A DNA stretch of 64,000 nt from Candidatus Binatus sp. (GTDB taxonomy: Bacteria; Desulfobacterota; Binatia; Binatales; Binataceae): assembly GCF_036567905.1 (NCBI RefSeq), contig NZ_DATCTO010000054.1:1-64000 (forward strand). The letters run 5' to 3'. A model generated the notes under the pieces. That model did no database searches. It worked only from the letters and a program-made list of their open reading frames with translations, and was not told the DNA's origin. The position numbers were made by a program, and so were the translations under genes. Positions 7,702 through 17,742 of this stretch are shown one piece after another (the first letter of the stretch is position 1; every line of letters starts with the position of its first letter).

Positions 7702-8848
7702 TGGGATCGAAGAGTTTGCGATATTCGTCGAGCGCGAAGCGGTCCGTCATCCCGGCTATGTAATCCGCCACGGCGCGTGAAATCGGCTCGCCGTAGCGCT
7801 CCGCGCGCGCGACCACGTGCTCGGGCATCTGGCGCGGTTCGGTCATGTAGGTTTCGAAAAGCCGCGCGAGCACCCTGCCCGCTTTCTCGGTCATTCGGCT
7901 GACCCGGTAGTGCCGATACAGGCGATCGCGCATGACCTGCTTGATTTCCTCGACCTTCGCGCCCACCGCGGAGCCGAAACACGCCAGCGCGCTGCCCGCC
8001 TTGCGCACGTCCTCGACGCTGCGGATCTTGTTGCGTTCCAGCTGGCCGGCGAGATTGGTCATCAAATCGGTGGACATCGCGTCGATCATCCTGATGACGG
8101 TCTGATAGCGGATCACGCGCGTCTCGGCCCCCGGATCCGCGGCGCGCGCCGCCGCCGCCGATTCTCTGAACAGCGCCGATTGATTAAGCTCGTCGACCGT
8201 CAGCATCTGCGCCTTCAATCCGTCGTCAACATCATGCGCCAGGTATGCGATTTCGTCCGCAAGATCGACGATTTGCGCTTCGAGGCATGGGTATGTGCTC
8301 GCGTCAAACTCCTGCGCTGCCGGACGATTCTGGAAGTGCGAATGCTTGACGATTCCCTCCCGCACCTCGAAGCTCAGGTTGAGTCCGCGAAAATTCGGGT
8401 AGCGGATCTCGATCCAGTCCACAGTGCGCAAGCTCTGCGCGTTGTGATCGAAGCCGCCGTACGGCATCATCAGCTCGTTGAGCACTTTCTCGCCGGCGTG
8501 GCCGAATGGCGTATGCCCCAGGTCGTGCGCCAGAGCTACCGCCTCTGCCAGTTCCTCGTTGAGACCCAGCGCCCGCGCTACGGTGCGCGCTATTTGCGCG
8601 GCTTCGAGCGTATGAGTCAGCCGGGTGCGGTAGTAATCGCCTTCGTGATTGACAAAGACCTGCGTTTTGTATTCGAGGCGCCGAAACGCGGCCGAATGGA
8701 TAACCCGGTCACGGTCGCGCGCAAAAACGGTGCGCATCGGATGTTCGGGTTCGGGAAAGCGGCGGCCGCGACTGGCCCGCGACGCCATCGCATACGGCGC
8801 CAGCGTCCGCGCCTCTATTTCCTCGAGCTCCTGCCTTGTCCGCAGCAT
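7688..8848 (-). CDS. dgt: Deoxyguanosinetriphosphate triphosphohydrolase-like protein
   Basis: 386 residues, usual length for the type-2 dGTPase-like family. HD-domain metal ligands are visible: H79 in RLTHTLE and H108-D109 in LAHDLGHTPFGH. These enzymes hydrolyse dNTPs to the nucleoside and triphosphate. The N-terminal RDRVIHSAAFRRLEYKTQVF block is typical. It is divergent from rlpA with about 150 bases between. Confidence 0.95.
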   Translation of the reverse strand: MLRTRQELEEIEARTLAPYAMASRASRGRRFPEPEHPMRTVFARDRDRVIHSAAFRRLEYKTQVFVNHEGDYYRTRLTHTLEAAQIARTVARALGLNEELAEAVALAHDLGHTPFGHAGEKVLNELMMPYGGFDHNAQSLRTVDWIEIRYPNFRGLNLSFEVREGIVKHSHFQNRPAAQEFDASTYPCLEAQIVDLADEIAYLAHDVDDGLKAQMLTVDELNQSALFRESAAAARAADPGAETRVIRYQTVIRMIDAMSTDLMTNLAGQLERNKIRSVEDVRKAGSALACFGSAVGAKVEEIKQVMRDRLYRHYRVSRMTEKAGRVLARLFETYMTEPRQMPEHVVARAERYGEPISRAVADYIAGMTDRFALDEYRKLFDPNERV

Positions 8849-8997
8849 CGCAGCCCTTATCCCGCGGTTGTGTTAAACATTCGAGATGCTACCACGCCAT
8901 CGACGGCTCTCGAAGCGCCTCGGTCGACATCGGTCAACATGGTGCGGCCTTATGCCGCCAATGCCGGGTATTTATAATCCGGCTTGGGTTAGTTGAC

Positions 8998-9699
8998 GTG
9001 TCCGGCATTCGAAACCACGGCGCCATCCGCCGGATCGCTTTGACGATCGCGATGAGCGCGCTTTTCGCCGCCTGTGCGACGTCCCGTCCGGCCCAGCTTC
9101 CGCCTCCATCGCTCCCACCGCCTGTCGCCGTGCCTAAGCCAACTCCGACGCCTCAGGTAGTCGGGATGGCCTCGTGGTACGGACCGGGATTCCACGGCCA
9201 CAAAACCTCGGACGGGTCGGTTTACAGCCAGGAGGAACTTACCGCGGCCTCCATCGCGTTTCCATTGGGCAGCCGGGTGATGGTCACGAATCTCGACAAC
9301 GGCCTTTCCGTCGAAGTGACGATTACGGACCGCGGGCCGTTCCTCAAGGGCCGCAAGATCGATCTCTCGCGCAAGGCGGCGGGCATGATCGGGATGCTCG
9401 GCCAGGGCACCGCGCGGGTTCGTATTTCGCTGATCAGCAAGCCGGCCGGCTCTCGCGCAGTTGGCGCGCCGATGCGCTACTTCGTTCAGATAGGATCATT
9501 TTCCGAGCAACGCAACGCCGAGCAGCTGCGACGCAAATTGCTTGCCTACTACGCCGACGTTCATGTCGATCGGCTTGATGCCGACCATCGCCACTATTAC
9601 CGTGTACGGATGGGCGCATTCGCGACTCGCTCCGCCGCCGAGGCGCGCGCGGCCGACTCCGCCAGTTTTGGACTTCCGGTCGTGATCGTCACCGAATGA
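8998..9699 (+). CDS. rlpA: RlpA-like lipoprotein with SPOR domain (septal lytic transglycosylase)
   Basis: 233 residues from GTG 8998. The signal sequence ends in the lipobox LFAAC with C26 as the lipidated residue. After a Pro-rich linker come the double-psi beta-barrel (GMASWYGPGFHGHKTSDG ... VTITDRGPF) and a C-terminal SPOR domain (YFVQIGSFSEQRNAEQLRRK). RlpA cleaves naked glycan strands at the division septum, and the SPOR domain binds them. A TATAAT hexamer at 8973-8978 lies upstream, without a clear -35. A longer frame to 8836 exists but would bury the signal peptide. Confidence 0.92.
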   Translation: MSGIRNHGAIRRIALTIAMSALFAACATSRPAQLPPPSLPPPVAVPKPTPTPQVVGMASWYGPGFHGHKTSDGSVYSQEELTAASIAFPLGSRVMVTNLDNGLSVEVTITDRGPFLKGRKIDLSRKAAGMIGMLGQGTARVRISLISKPAGSRAVGAPMRYFVQIGSFSEQRNAEQLRRKLLAYYADVHVDRLDADHRHYYRVRMGAFATRSAAEARAADSASFGLPVVIVTE

Positions 9700-11036
9700 T
9701 CAGCCGAGCCAGCTACTTCACACGACGGCTCTGGTGGCCAATCTGCGCTGCCACCGCCCTGGTCTTTGTCTGGGGATGCGCCTACTCGCTGGTCAACGGC
9801 GACCGGATTAATTCGCGGCAGGCCGCAAAAATCGAGACCGGCATCCAGAGTCTTCGCCAGCTTCGCTTCAAGCAACCGGTCCCGCTCGTCGTCAAGTCAG
9901 CGGACGAGGCCGAGGCCATGATGGAGGCCGACCTGATGCGCGACTACACCGACGACCAGCTCGAGGCCGATGGCGTCGCGGGCGCACTCGTCGGCCTCTT
10001 TCCCGCGCAGATCGATCTCAAGGCCGAGTCGCTCAAGCTGCTTAAGAGCCAGGTGGCGGGCTTTTACAATCCGCATGGCAAGGAAATGGTTCTGGTCGAA
10101 GGCGGCGCCGATCTTGGCATCTGGAACAGCGCGGCTCAGTTCATGATTCAGCGCGACGTCGTCGGCGAGATGCTGCTCGCGCATGAACTGACGCATGCGC
10201 TCCAGGATCAGAATTTCGATCTCGAATCGAGCCTCGACAAAGTGAAGGACGACGACGATCGCGCGCTCGCGCTGAAGTCTGTCGCAGAAGGCGATGCGAC
10301 GCTTGCGGGGTTCGCCTACGCGCTGGGCAGGATGGACGACAGCACCGCCGACGCTCTGGTTGACAATCTCAAGGACCTTCCGCAAGCGCTCGCCGCCGAG
10401 GCGCCCGGCACGCCCGAGGGCCTCAGCGTTCCGCTGTTGTTCCAATATTCCGAGGGCGCCCGCTTCGTCGCCGAGGCTTTCCGCCGTGGTGGATGGCTTG
10501 GCGTTGATGCGCTCTATCGCAACCCGCCGCAGTCCAGCCACCAGATTCTGCATCCCGCGCTCTACTTCGACAACCCCGCGCCTCAGCCGCGAATCGAGCT
10601 CGCCGGCTACGACCGGATCATGAGCGGCTGGAAAAAAGCCGACGATGATACTTACGGCGAGCTGCTCCTGCGCGTCATCCTCGAGCGCAATCTGGGCAAA
10701 CAATCCAATGAACTCGGACTCGCCTCGCGATGGACCGCGGACCGCATGATCATCCTGCAGGAAAGCCGAGACGTGAACGTGATCTGGATGCTCGCGTTCA
10801 GCGACGCGCAGACCGCCAGCGACTTCGCCGTCGTCTATCAGACTTTGCTCGATCGCTTGCTCGGCGACTCCACCCCGCATCGCATCGATACCCGCGCGAA
10901 GGCGGTGCTGGTCGTGATCGGAGAGGGCGCGGACTATTTCCGCACCCTTGCGCCCGCCATTTGGAATGCCAGCACGATCGAATCAGGCGGCGCCGCCGCG
11001 CGCATCGAGCCCTCCGCCGCGTCAACCGGTCGATAG
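9696..11036 (+). CDS. Lipoprotein with HELTH metallopeptidase motif, unknown role
   Basis: 446 residues. Residues 1-28 form a lipoprotein signal ending FVWGC (C28). HELTH at 163-167 in LLAHELTHALQDQ is an HEXXH zinc-binding motif, and E198 in SVAEGDA is a plausible third ligand, as in gluzincins. The rest is not recognised. The gene overlaps rlpA by four bases (ATGA), so the two are translated together; a job in cell-envelope or septum processing is inferred. Its stop is nine bases from that of convergent recG. Confidence 0.85.
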   Translation: MISRASYFTRRLWWPICAATALVFVWGCAYSLVNGDRINSRQAAKIETGIQSLRQLRFKQPVPLVVKSADEAEAMMEADLMRDYTDDQLEADGVAGALVGLFPAQIDLKAESLKLLKSQVAGFYNPHGKEMVLVEGGADLGIWNSAAQFMIQRDVVGEMLLAHELTHALQDQNFDLESSLDKVKDDDDRALALKSVAEGDATLAGFAYALGRMDDSTADALVDNLKDLPQALAAEAPGTPEGLSVPLLFQYSEGARFVAEAFRRGGWLGVDALYRNPPQSSHQILHPALYFDNPAPQPRIELAGYDRIMSGWKKADDDTYGELLLRVILERNLGKQSNELGLASRWTADRMIILQESRDVNVIWMLAFSDAQTASDFAVVYQTLLDRLLGDSTPHRIDTRAKAVLVVIGEGADYFRTLAPAIWNASTIESGGAAARIEPSAASTGR

Positions 11037-11045
11037 GGCGCCGCC

Positions 11046-13175
11046 CTACCCTACGTCGCCGAGGCTGAATCCGAGCGCCAGCATTTTCCTGACCGCCGCC
11101 CGCGCGCCTTGCGATTCCCGGCTCGCCAGCGACGGATCGCGCCGGATCCAGTCGTCAGCCATCTTGCGCGCGCGTTCGATCGTGCGATGGTCGCGAATTA
11201 GATGAACGAAGCGTAGCGGCAGCGCCCCGGTCTGCCGCGCGCCGAGCAAATCGCCCGGACCGCGCAGCCGCAAGTCGGCCTCCGCAACCTCCGCGCCCGT
11301 CATGCTTTCGCGCATGACCGCGAGGCGCTCCAGCGCCGGTTCGTCCGCGTCGCTCGACGCCACCAGGCAGCATCGCGACGGCTTCTCGCCGCGCCCCACC
11401 CTGCCGCGCAGCTGATGCAATTGCGCGAGGCCGTAGCGCTCTGCCGCGACCACCACGATTACCGTCGCCTCCGGCACGTCGATTCCCACCTCGACCACTG
11501 TCGTGCAGACCAGGACGTCGATCGCGCCGTCGCGAAATTCACGCATCGCACGATCCTTTTCCGCAGCAGTCATCCTGCCGTGCATCGTGCCGACCCTCGC
11601 GCCGTGCAACGCCCCCTTCTTAAGGCGCGCCGCCGTGGCGGATACCGACTTGGCTTCGTCTTCGTCGCCTTCGATAAACGGCACCACATAGTACGCGCGT
11701 CCGCCGCCGCCGATCTCGGCGCGCAGCTCCTCATGCACGCGCGCGATATCGTTCTCGGCGCAAATCGCGGTCGCGATCGGCGTCCGGCCCGCCGGCAGTT
11801 CGTCGAGAAACGATACGTCGAGGTTTGCGAACAGGCTCATCGCCAAACTTCTCGGAATCGGCGTCGCCGTCATCATCAGCAGATTCGCCTTCGGGCCCAA
11901 TGCTTTCATCTTCGCGCGATCAAAAACGCCGAATCGATGCTGCTCGTCGATCACGCCGAGCGCGAGTCCGCGCATTCGCACCCGTTCCTGTATCAGCGCA
12001 TGGGTTCCGAACACGACACCGATTTCGCCGCTGGCGAGCCCGCGCAAAGTCTCGCTGCGCGCCGCACCGGTCACGCCGCCCGTGAGGATCGCGCTGTTTA
12101 CTCCAAGCCGTCCGCACACGCGCGTGAATCCCCGGTAATGCTGCTCGACGAGCAGTTCCGTCGGCGCCATCATCGCCGCCTGATGCCCGCATTCGACCGC
12201 CCGGATCATCGCCCAGAACGCAACAATCGTCTTGCCGCTGCCGACGTCGCCCATCAGCATCCGGTTCATCTGATTCGGCCGCGCAAGGTCGGCGCCGATT
12301 TCGTTTATCGCGCGCGACTGCGATCCGGTCAGCGCAAACGGCGCCTCATCGATCATCCTCGCGCTGAGGCTGCGCAAGCCATCGAGCGCAATTCCGGCGC
12401 GGCGCGAGCTGCGGATGCGTTCAATCGAAAGCGCCAGCTCGAACGCAAACAATTCATCGAACGCGAGCGCCAGATGGCCGCGCGATTCTCCGTTCGCCAG
12501 GGCCTCGAAGTCAGCATCGGGCGGCGGATCGTGAATGTAGCTGAGCGCGTCGCGAACCGCCGGAACTTCGGCGCGCACCTGGTCGGGGATCGCTGCGCGG
12601 ATCGAGTTGCCTGTCTCGACCAGCACGCGCGCGACCAGGCTTGCGAACAGCCGCTGCCCGACTATCGAAGGGATGCGGTAAACCGGGCGGATCGCTTTCG
12701 GCTGACCATCCGACAGCGGATGCAACTCCGGTTGCACTATCTCGATTCCGCCGGCGGCCCCGGCCGCGACTCGCCCGCGGACCAACACGCGCTCGCCGCC
12801 GGGAAGATAGCCGCGCATGTAGGCAGGCAGGTTGAACCACACGACCCGAATCTGCATCCCGCTCACGGTGAGCCATCCCGACGCGAGCCGGCGCCACCGC
12901 GAACCGCGCATCGGCCGCTCGGAAATCTTGCCGAGGTCGCCTTCGACGACGACGATGTTTCCGACGCGGAGATCTTCAGCCGGCGTGCGCTCGCGCCAGT
13001 CCTGGTAACGCGCCGGCAGATGAAAGACGAGGTCGCCCGCGGTCACGATCCCGCGCGCTTCCAGAGCCGCCGCGCGCTTGGGACCGATCCCCGCCATTGC
13101 GGCAACCGGACTGTCGATTCCAAGCGCCCCCCGCTTCTGTCCGATTACCCCTTCTAACAGGCCGTCAGGCCGCAT
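11046..13175 (-). CDS. recG: ATP-dependent DNA helicase RecG
   Basis: 709 residues from ATG 13175. N-terminal wedge/OB domain with the FHLPARYQDWRERTP region; helicase motifs include LMGDVGSGKTIVAF (Walker A) and VIDEQHRFGV (DEQH box); the C-terminal GRVGRGEKPSRC motif is typical. RecG remodels stalled forks and branched DNA. An in-frame ATG at 13247 would add 24 residues encoded by a dispersed hairpin repeat (13192-13253); ATG 13175 is preceded by AAGGAAGAAG, a good ribosome site, so the shorter start is used. Last gene of the pyr-car strand. Confidence 0.95.
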   Translation of the reverse strand: MRPDGLLEGVIGQKRGALGIDSPVAAMAGIGPKRAAALEARGIVTAGDLVFHLPARYQDWRERTPAEDLRVGNIVVVEGDLGKISERPMRGSRWRRLASGWLTVSGMQIRVVWFNLPAYMRGYLPGGERVLVRGRVAAGAAGGIEIVQPELHPLSDGQPKAIRPVYRIPSIVGQRLFASLVARVLVETGNSIRAAIPDQVRAEVPAVRDALSYIHDPPPDADFEALANGESRGHLALAFDELFAFELALSIERIRSSRRAGIALDGLRSLSARMIDEAPFALTGSQSRAINEIGADLARPNQMNRMLMGDVGSGKTIVAFWAMIRAVECGHQAAMMAPTELLVEQHYRGFTRVCGRLGVNSAILTGGVTGAARSETLRGLASGEIGVVFGTHALIQERVRMRGLALGVIDEQHRFGVFDRAKMKALGPKANLLMMTATPIPRSLAMSLFANLDVSFLDELPAGRTPIATAICAENDIARVHEELRAEIGGGGRAYYVVPFIEGDEDEAKSVSATAARLKKGALHGARVGTMHGRMTAAEKDRAMREFRDGAIDVLVCTTVVEVGIDVPEATVIVVVAAERYGLAQLHQLRGRVGRGEKPSRCCLVASSDADEPALERLAVMRESMTGAEVAEADLRLRGPGDLLGARQTGALPLRFVHLIRDHRTIERARKMADDWIRRDPSLASRESQGARAAVRKMLALGFSLGDVG

Positions 13176-13191
13176 CTTCTTCCTTGACTGA

Positions 13192-13253
13192 GGTGCGGGG
13201 GCTGGCCCCTGCCCAAGGAAGCGTGAAACCCACGGTGCGTTTCGCATTCAATT
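13192..13253 (-). repeat. Dispersed double-hairpin repeat, copy A
   Basis: Read on the minus strand it matches copies at 44043-44096 and 48935-48988: an imperfect inverted repeat (GCGAAACGCAC / GTGGGTTTCACGC), the spacer TTCCTTGG, a second inverted repeat (GCAGGGG CCAG CCCCCGC) and CACC. It occupies the carB-recG junction and overlaps an upstream in-frame start of recG. This copy is the most degenerate, with two mismatches in the first stem. Confidence 0.8.
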
Positions 13254-13280
13254 AAGTTCTTCCCCCGCTGGCCGTGCCCG

Positions 13281-16200
13281 CTACTTCTGCCGATGGTAAT
13301 CCTGCAGTGCGCGCACCTCGAAGGGTTCGTGCTTCAGCGCGAAGATTCCTTCGACCGCCGCCTTCGCCCCTGCCATCGTAGTGAAATACGGCAGCCGAAG
13401 TTCCAGCGCGGTGCGCCGAATCGAGAACGAATCCTTCGTGCCGCTGGCGTCCGGCGTGTTGACGACCATCGCGATCCGCCCATCCTTCATCGCGTCCACT
13501 ATGTGCGGGCTGCCTTCGAGCACCTTGTTGACGCGTTCGCATTTGAGCCCGAGATTTCGAATATGATTCGCGGTCCCGCCCGTCGCGATCAGATCGAATC
13601 CCATAGCAGCCAGCCCGCGCGCTATCGGCTCGAGGTATCGCTTGTCTTCATCACGGACGCTGATGAACACCAGCCCGCCATCCGGCAGATTCGACGACGC
13701 CGCCAGCTCCGCCTTGGCGAACGCCATCGCGAACGTCGTGTCGATTCCCATTACTTCGCCGGTCGATTTCATCTCCGGTCCCAGAATTGTATCGACGCCC
13801 GGGAATCGTCCGAACGGAAACACCGACTCCTTGACCGCGACGTGAGTCGGCACGCGCTGCGTCGTGAACCCAATCTCGCTGAGCTTCTTCCCCGCCATCA
13901 CCAGCGCGGCATACTTCGCCAGCGGCACGCCGATCGCCTTGCTGACGAACGGAATCGTGCGCGACGCGCGCGGATTGACTTCCAGGATAAAGACTTCGCC
14001 CCCGTAAATCGCGTACTGAATATTGATCAGCCCGATCACGCCGAGTTCGCGCGCCAGCATTTTGGTCTGCGCGATCAGCTCGTGCTGGATCGCGGCGCTC
14101 AGCGTGGTCGGCGGAATCGCGCACGCGCTGTCCCCCGAATGAATCCCGGCGTGCTCGACGTGCTCCATTATTCCGCCGATCACGACCGTCTCGCCGTCGG
14201 CAATCGCGTCGACGTCCACTTCGATCGCGCCTTGCAGGTAGCGATCTATCAACAGCGGATGGCGCTCGGAGGCTTGCAGAGCCTGCGTGACGTATCTGCG
14301 CAGCTCTTCTTCGTTTGGGATTACCTCCATCGCGCGGCCACCCAGCACGTACGATGGCCGGATCAGCACCGGGTAGCCGACCTTGGATGCGCCCGCGATC
14401 GCATCCTCCAGGCCGCGCGCCAGCACGCCCTCGGGCTGGCGCAGCCCGAGCCGCGTCACCATCGCGTTGAATCGCTCGCGATCCTCGGCGCGGTCTATCG
14501 CATCGGGACTTGTCCCGAGAATCGGCACGCCCGCCCGCTCCAGCGGCACCGCGAGCTTGAGCGGCGTCTGCCCGCCGAACTGCACGATTACGCCGACCGG
14601 CTTCTCGCGCTCCGCAATCGCCATCACGTCCTCGAAGGTCAGCGGCTCGAAGTACAGGCGATCCGAGATGTCGTAATCGGTCGAGACGGTCTCGGGGTTG
14701 CAGTTGACCATGATCGTTTCGAAGCCGCCCTCTTTGAGCGCCATGCTCGCGTGCACGCAGCAGTAGTCGAACTCGATCCCCTGGCCTATCCGGTTCGGGC
14801 CGCCGCCCAAAATGATCACCTTCTTGCGCGCGGTCGGCGGCGCCTCATCCTCGCCTTCGTAAGTCGAGTAGAGGTAGGGCGTGAACGCCTCGAATTCCGC
14901 GCCGCAGGTGTCCACCGATTTAAAAACCGGGCTTACTCCCGCTTGGCGCCGCGCCGACGCCACCGCCGCTTCATCGATCCCGCGCAGCTCCGCGATTCGC
15001 CGATCGGAAAATCCCATCGGCTTGAACTCCCGGAAATATGCCGCGCCAAGCGGCTCGCGCGTGACGCGCTTTTCCTCTGCCACCAGCTCCGCGACCGCGT
15101 CGATAAACCACGGATCGATTTTGCTCAGCTGATAAACTTCCGCCCGCGTTATCCCCAGCCGCAAAGCGTCCGCCAGATGATACAACCGATGGCTGCTGGC
15201 GGTCGCGAGCTGCGCGCAAATTTGCGCCGCCGCGTGAGCGCCCGGTGGCTTTGAGAGCCCGCTTTCCAGCCCATACGAGCCTGTTTCGAGCGAGCGGAGC
15301 GCCTTCTGCAGCGACTCCTTGAAGGTCCGCCCTATCGCCATCGCCTCGCCGACCGACTTCATTTGCGGCCCCAGTTCGTCGGCCGCGCCGCGAAACTTCT
15401 CGAAGGTGAAGCGCGGAATCTTGGTGACCACGTAGTCGATCGTCGGCTCGAAGCACGACGGCGTCATGCGCGTGATGTCGTTGGGAATCTCGTCGAGACG
15501 GTAGCCCACTGCCAGCCGCGCCGCGATCTTGGCAATTGGAAATCCGGTCGCCTTCGACGCCAGCGCCGAACTCCGCGACACCCGCGGGTTCATCTCGATC
15601 ACGACCATCCGTCCGGTACTCGGTTCGATCGCAAACTGAATGTTCGATCCGCCGGTATCGACGCCGATTTCGCGGATGATGCGAATCGCCGCGTCGCGCA
15701 TGATCTGGTATTCCTTGTCGGTCAGCGTCTGCGCGGGCGCCACCGTTATCGAATCGCCCGTGTGCACGCCCATCGGATCCAGATTCTCGATCGAGCAGAT
15801 GATCACGACGTTGTCCGCCGTGTCGCGCATCACCTCGAGTTCGAATTCCTTCCAGCCTTCGACCGATTGCTCGATCAGCACTTCGTGGCTCGGCGATTGT
15901 TCGAGTCCGTACGCCACCTTGGCGCGATAGTCGTCGAGTTCGCGCGCGATCGAACCTCCCGTTCCGCCCAGCGTTCGCGATGGCCGGATGATCACCGGCA
16001 GGCCAAGCTCGCCCAGCACCCGCTCGCCATCGGCCGCCGAACGCGCAATGGCGGAACGCGGCACCTCGAGCCCGATTTTCAACATCGCCTGCTTGAACAG
16101 GTCGCGATCCTCGGCCTTCTTGATCGCCCCGAGCTTCGCTCCGATAAGTTCGCAGTTGAATCGATCGAGTACGCCCGCCTCGGCAAGCTCTATCGCCAGG

Positions 16201-16490
16201 TTCAGCGCGGTCTGCCCGCCGACGGTCGGCAGGATCGCGTCCGGACGTTCGCGCTCGATAATTTTCGTCAGCACCGCGAGCGTCATCGGCTCTATATAGG
16301 TGCGATCCGCCAGGTCCGGATCGGTCATTATCGTCGCCGGGTTCGAATTGACCAGGACGAGCCTCAGCCCTTCCTCGCGCAGCGCTTTGACCGCCTGCGT
16401 GCCCGAGTAATCGAACTCGCACGCCTGCCCGATGACGATTGGCCCAGAGCCAATCAGCAACACCGATTTCAAATCTTTACGAAGCGGCAA
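13281..16490 (-). CDS. carB: Carbamoyl-phosphate synthase, large subunit
   Basis: 1069 residues, full length. Two ATP-grasp synthetase halves are visible: the first begins [20 protein letters not shown], the second [20 protein letters not shown]. The C-terminal ~130 residues form the MGS-like allosteric domain, which binds UMP and ornithine in known enzymes. Makes carbamoyl phosphate for pyrimidines and arginine from ammonia delivered by CarA. TTG 16490 is the chosen start because [16 protein letters not shown] aligns with family N-termini. It lies 51 bases after carA in the pyr operon. Confidence 0.97.
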   Translation of the reverse strand: MPLRKDLKSVLLIGSGPIVIGQACEFDYSGTQAVKALREEGLRLVLVNSNPATIMTDPDLADRTYIEPMTLAVLTKIIERERPDAILPTVGGQTALNLAIELAEAGVLDRFNCELIGAKLGAIKKAEDRDLFKQAMLKIGLEVPRSAIARSAADGERVLGELGLPVIIRPSRTLGGTGGSIARELDDYRAKVAYGLEQSPSHEVLIEQSVEGWKEFELEVMRDTADNVVIICSIENLDPMGVHTGDSITVAPAQTLTDKEYQIMRDAAIRIIREIGVDTGGSNIQFAIEPSTGRMVVIEMNPRVSRSSALASKATGFPIAKIAARLAVGYRLDEIPNDITRMTPSCFEPTIDYVVTKIPRFTFEKFRGAADELGPQMKSVGEAMAIGRTFKESLQKALRSLETGSYGLESGLSKPPGAHAAAQICAQLATASSHRLYHLADALRLGITRAEVYQLSKIDPWFIDAVAELVAEEKRVTREPLGAAYFREFKPMGFSDRRIAELRGIDEAAVASARRQAGVSPVFKSVDTCGAEFEAFTPYLYSTYEGEDEAPPTARKKVIILGGGPNRIGQGIEFDYCCVHASMALKEGGFETIMVNCNPETVSTDYDISDRLYFEPLTFEDVMAIAEREKPVGVIVQFGGQTPLKLAVPLERAGVPILGTSPDAIDRAEDRERFNAMVTRLGLRQPEGVLARGLEDAIAGASKVGYPVLIRPSYVLGGRAMEVIPNEEELRRYVTQALQASERHPLLIDRYLQGAIEVDVDAIADGETVVIGGIMEHVEHAGIHSGDSACAIPPTTLSAAIQHELIAQTKMLARELGVIGLINIQYAIYGGEVFILEVNPRASRTIPFVSKAIGVPLAKYAALVMAGKKLSEIGFTTQRVPTHVAVKESVFPFGRFPGVDTILGPEMKSTGEVMGIDTTFAMAFAKAELAASSNLPDGGLVFISVRDEDKRYLEPIARGLAAMGFDLIATGGTANHIRNLGLKCERVNKVLEGSPHIVDAMKDGRIAMVVNTPDASGTKDSFSIRRTALELRLPYFTTMAGAKAAVEGIFALKHEPFEVRALQDYHRQK

Positions 16491-16541
16491 CTTGGTAGTC
16501 CCAATAGGTCGAACCTGGATCGAGTCGATGGCTTGATCTGG

Positions 16542-17735
16542 TCATTGCGCCGATGCCTCGGCGGCAAGGACCCGGTCCAGCGCCTGCGCGCCGTAACGCG
16601 GAAACGCTTCAACCAGTTTCTTGAATCGCGCAAACAGGTAGCTCGAATCGTGCGGCCCGGGCGAGGCCTCGGGATGGTACTGCACGGAAAAGAACGGCAC
16701 TCCGGTTCCCTGCAGGCCTTCGACGGTGTTGTCGTTCAGGTTCAGGTGGGAAAGCTTCGCGCGTCTTCTCAATGACTCGTCATCGACCGCGAAGCCATGG
16801 TTCTGCGCCGTGATCTCGACGCGCCGGGTGCGCAAGTCCATCACCGGATGATTGGCGCCATGATGGCCGAAATCGAGCTTGTAAGTCTTGCCGCCCAGCG
16901 CCAGCCCGATCAACTGATGGCCAAGGCAGATGCCGAACACCGGCTTCTTGCCCAATACGCCTGCGATGGCTCTGTAAGCGTACGGCAGCGCTGCAGGGTC
17001 GCCGGGTCCGTTCGACAGGAAAATTCCGTCGGGGTTGTGCGCGAGGATCTGCTCCGCGCTCGACGCCGCCGGGATCACCTTCACGCGAAAGCCGGTCGCG
17101 ACCAGCCGGCGCAGAATGTTCAGCTTGATTCCGTAGTCGAGCGCGATAACCGTGGGCGCATCGCGCATCGCTTCGTGGCTCACGCGGACGTGGCCGCGCC
17201 CCAATTTCCAATCCCCGAAGTCCCAATCGTAGGCCTCGGCGGAGGTGACCTCTTTCACAAGATCGCGGCCGATCAGTCCCGGCGACGCCTTGGCCTTGCG
17301 CACCAACGACTCGGAGTCCAGATCGACGCTCGATATCACCGCTTCCTGCGCGCCGCGCGTGCGCAAATGGCGGACCAGCGCGCGCGTGTCGATGCCCTCG
17401 ATACCGACCACGCCCGCCTCTTCCAGGTACTTTCCAAGCGCCATTTCCGAGCGCCAGTTCGACGGCCGCTCCCAGTATTCCTTGACGATGAAACCCTCCA
17501 GGTACAGGCGCCGCGACTCTGCGTCCTCGGCGTTGATTCCGACGTTGCCGATTTCCGGATAAGTCATGCAGACCAGCTGGCCCTTGTACGACGGGTCGGT
17601 CAGCACTTCCTGGTAGCCGGTCATCGCGGTGTTGAAGACCGCTTCGCCCACGGTCTCGCCCACCGCGCCAAATGCGCGGCCGCGGAAAATTCGCCCGTCG
17701 GCCAGCGCCAGTATCGCTTCGCGTCCCTTGTTCAT
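16542..17735 (-). CDS. carA: Carbamoyl-phosphate synthase, small (glutaminase) subunit
   Basis: 397 residues from ATG 17735, seven bases after the pyrC stop. The N-terminal CPSase small-chain domain has [20 protein letters not shown]. The class-I glutamine amidotransferase domain carries the nucleophile Cys in FGICLGHQ and the catalytic His-Glu in [12 protein letters not shown]. It supplies ammonia to CarB. An upstream in-frame start would overlap pyrC and is rejected. Confidence 0.97.
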   Translation of the reverse strand: MNKGREAILALADGRIFRGRAFGAVGETVGEAVFNTAMTGYQEVLTDPSYKGQLVCMTYPEIGNVGINAEDAESRRLYLEGFIVKEYWERPSNWRSEMALGKYLEEAGVVGIEGIDTRALVRHLRTRGAQEAVISSVDLDSESLVRKAKASPGLIGRDLVKEVTSAEAYDWDFGDWKLGRGHVRVSHEAMRDAPTVIALDYGIKLNILRRLVATGFRVKVIPAASSAEQILAHNPDGIFLSNGPGDPAALPYAYRAIAGVLGKKPVFGICLGHQLIGLALGGKTYKLDFGHHGANHPVMDLRTRRVEITAQNHGFAVDDESLRRRAKLSHLNLNDNTVEGLQGTGVPFFSVQYHPEASPGPHDSSYLFARFKKLVEAFPRYGAQALDRVLAAEASAQ

Positions 17736-17742
17736 CGATTCG

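Noticed and set aside
11415-13157. 580-residue plus-strand open frame
   Set aside because: Antisense to recG, with low-complexity Arg-rich composition.
13293-15254. 653-residue plus-strand open frame
   Set aside because: Antisense to carB; no recognisable domain.
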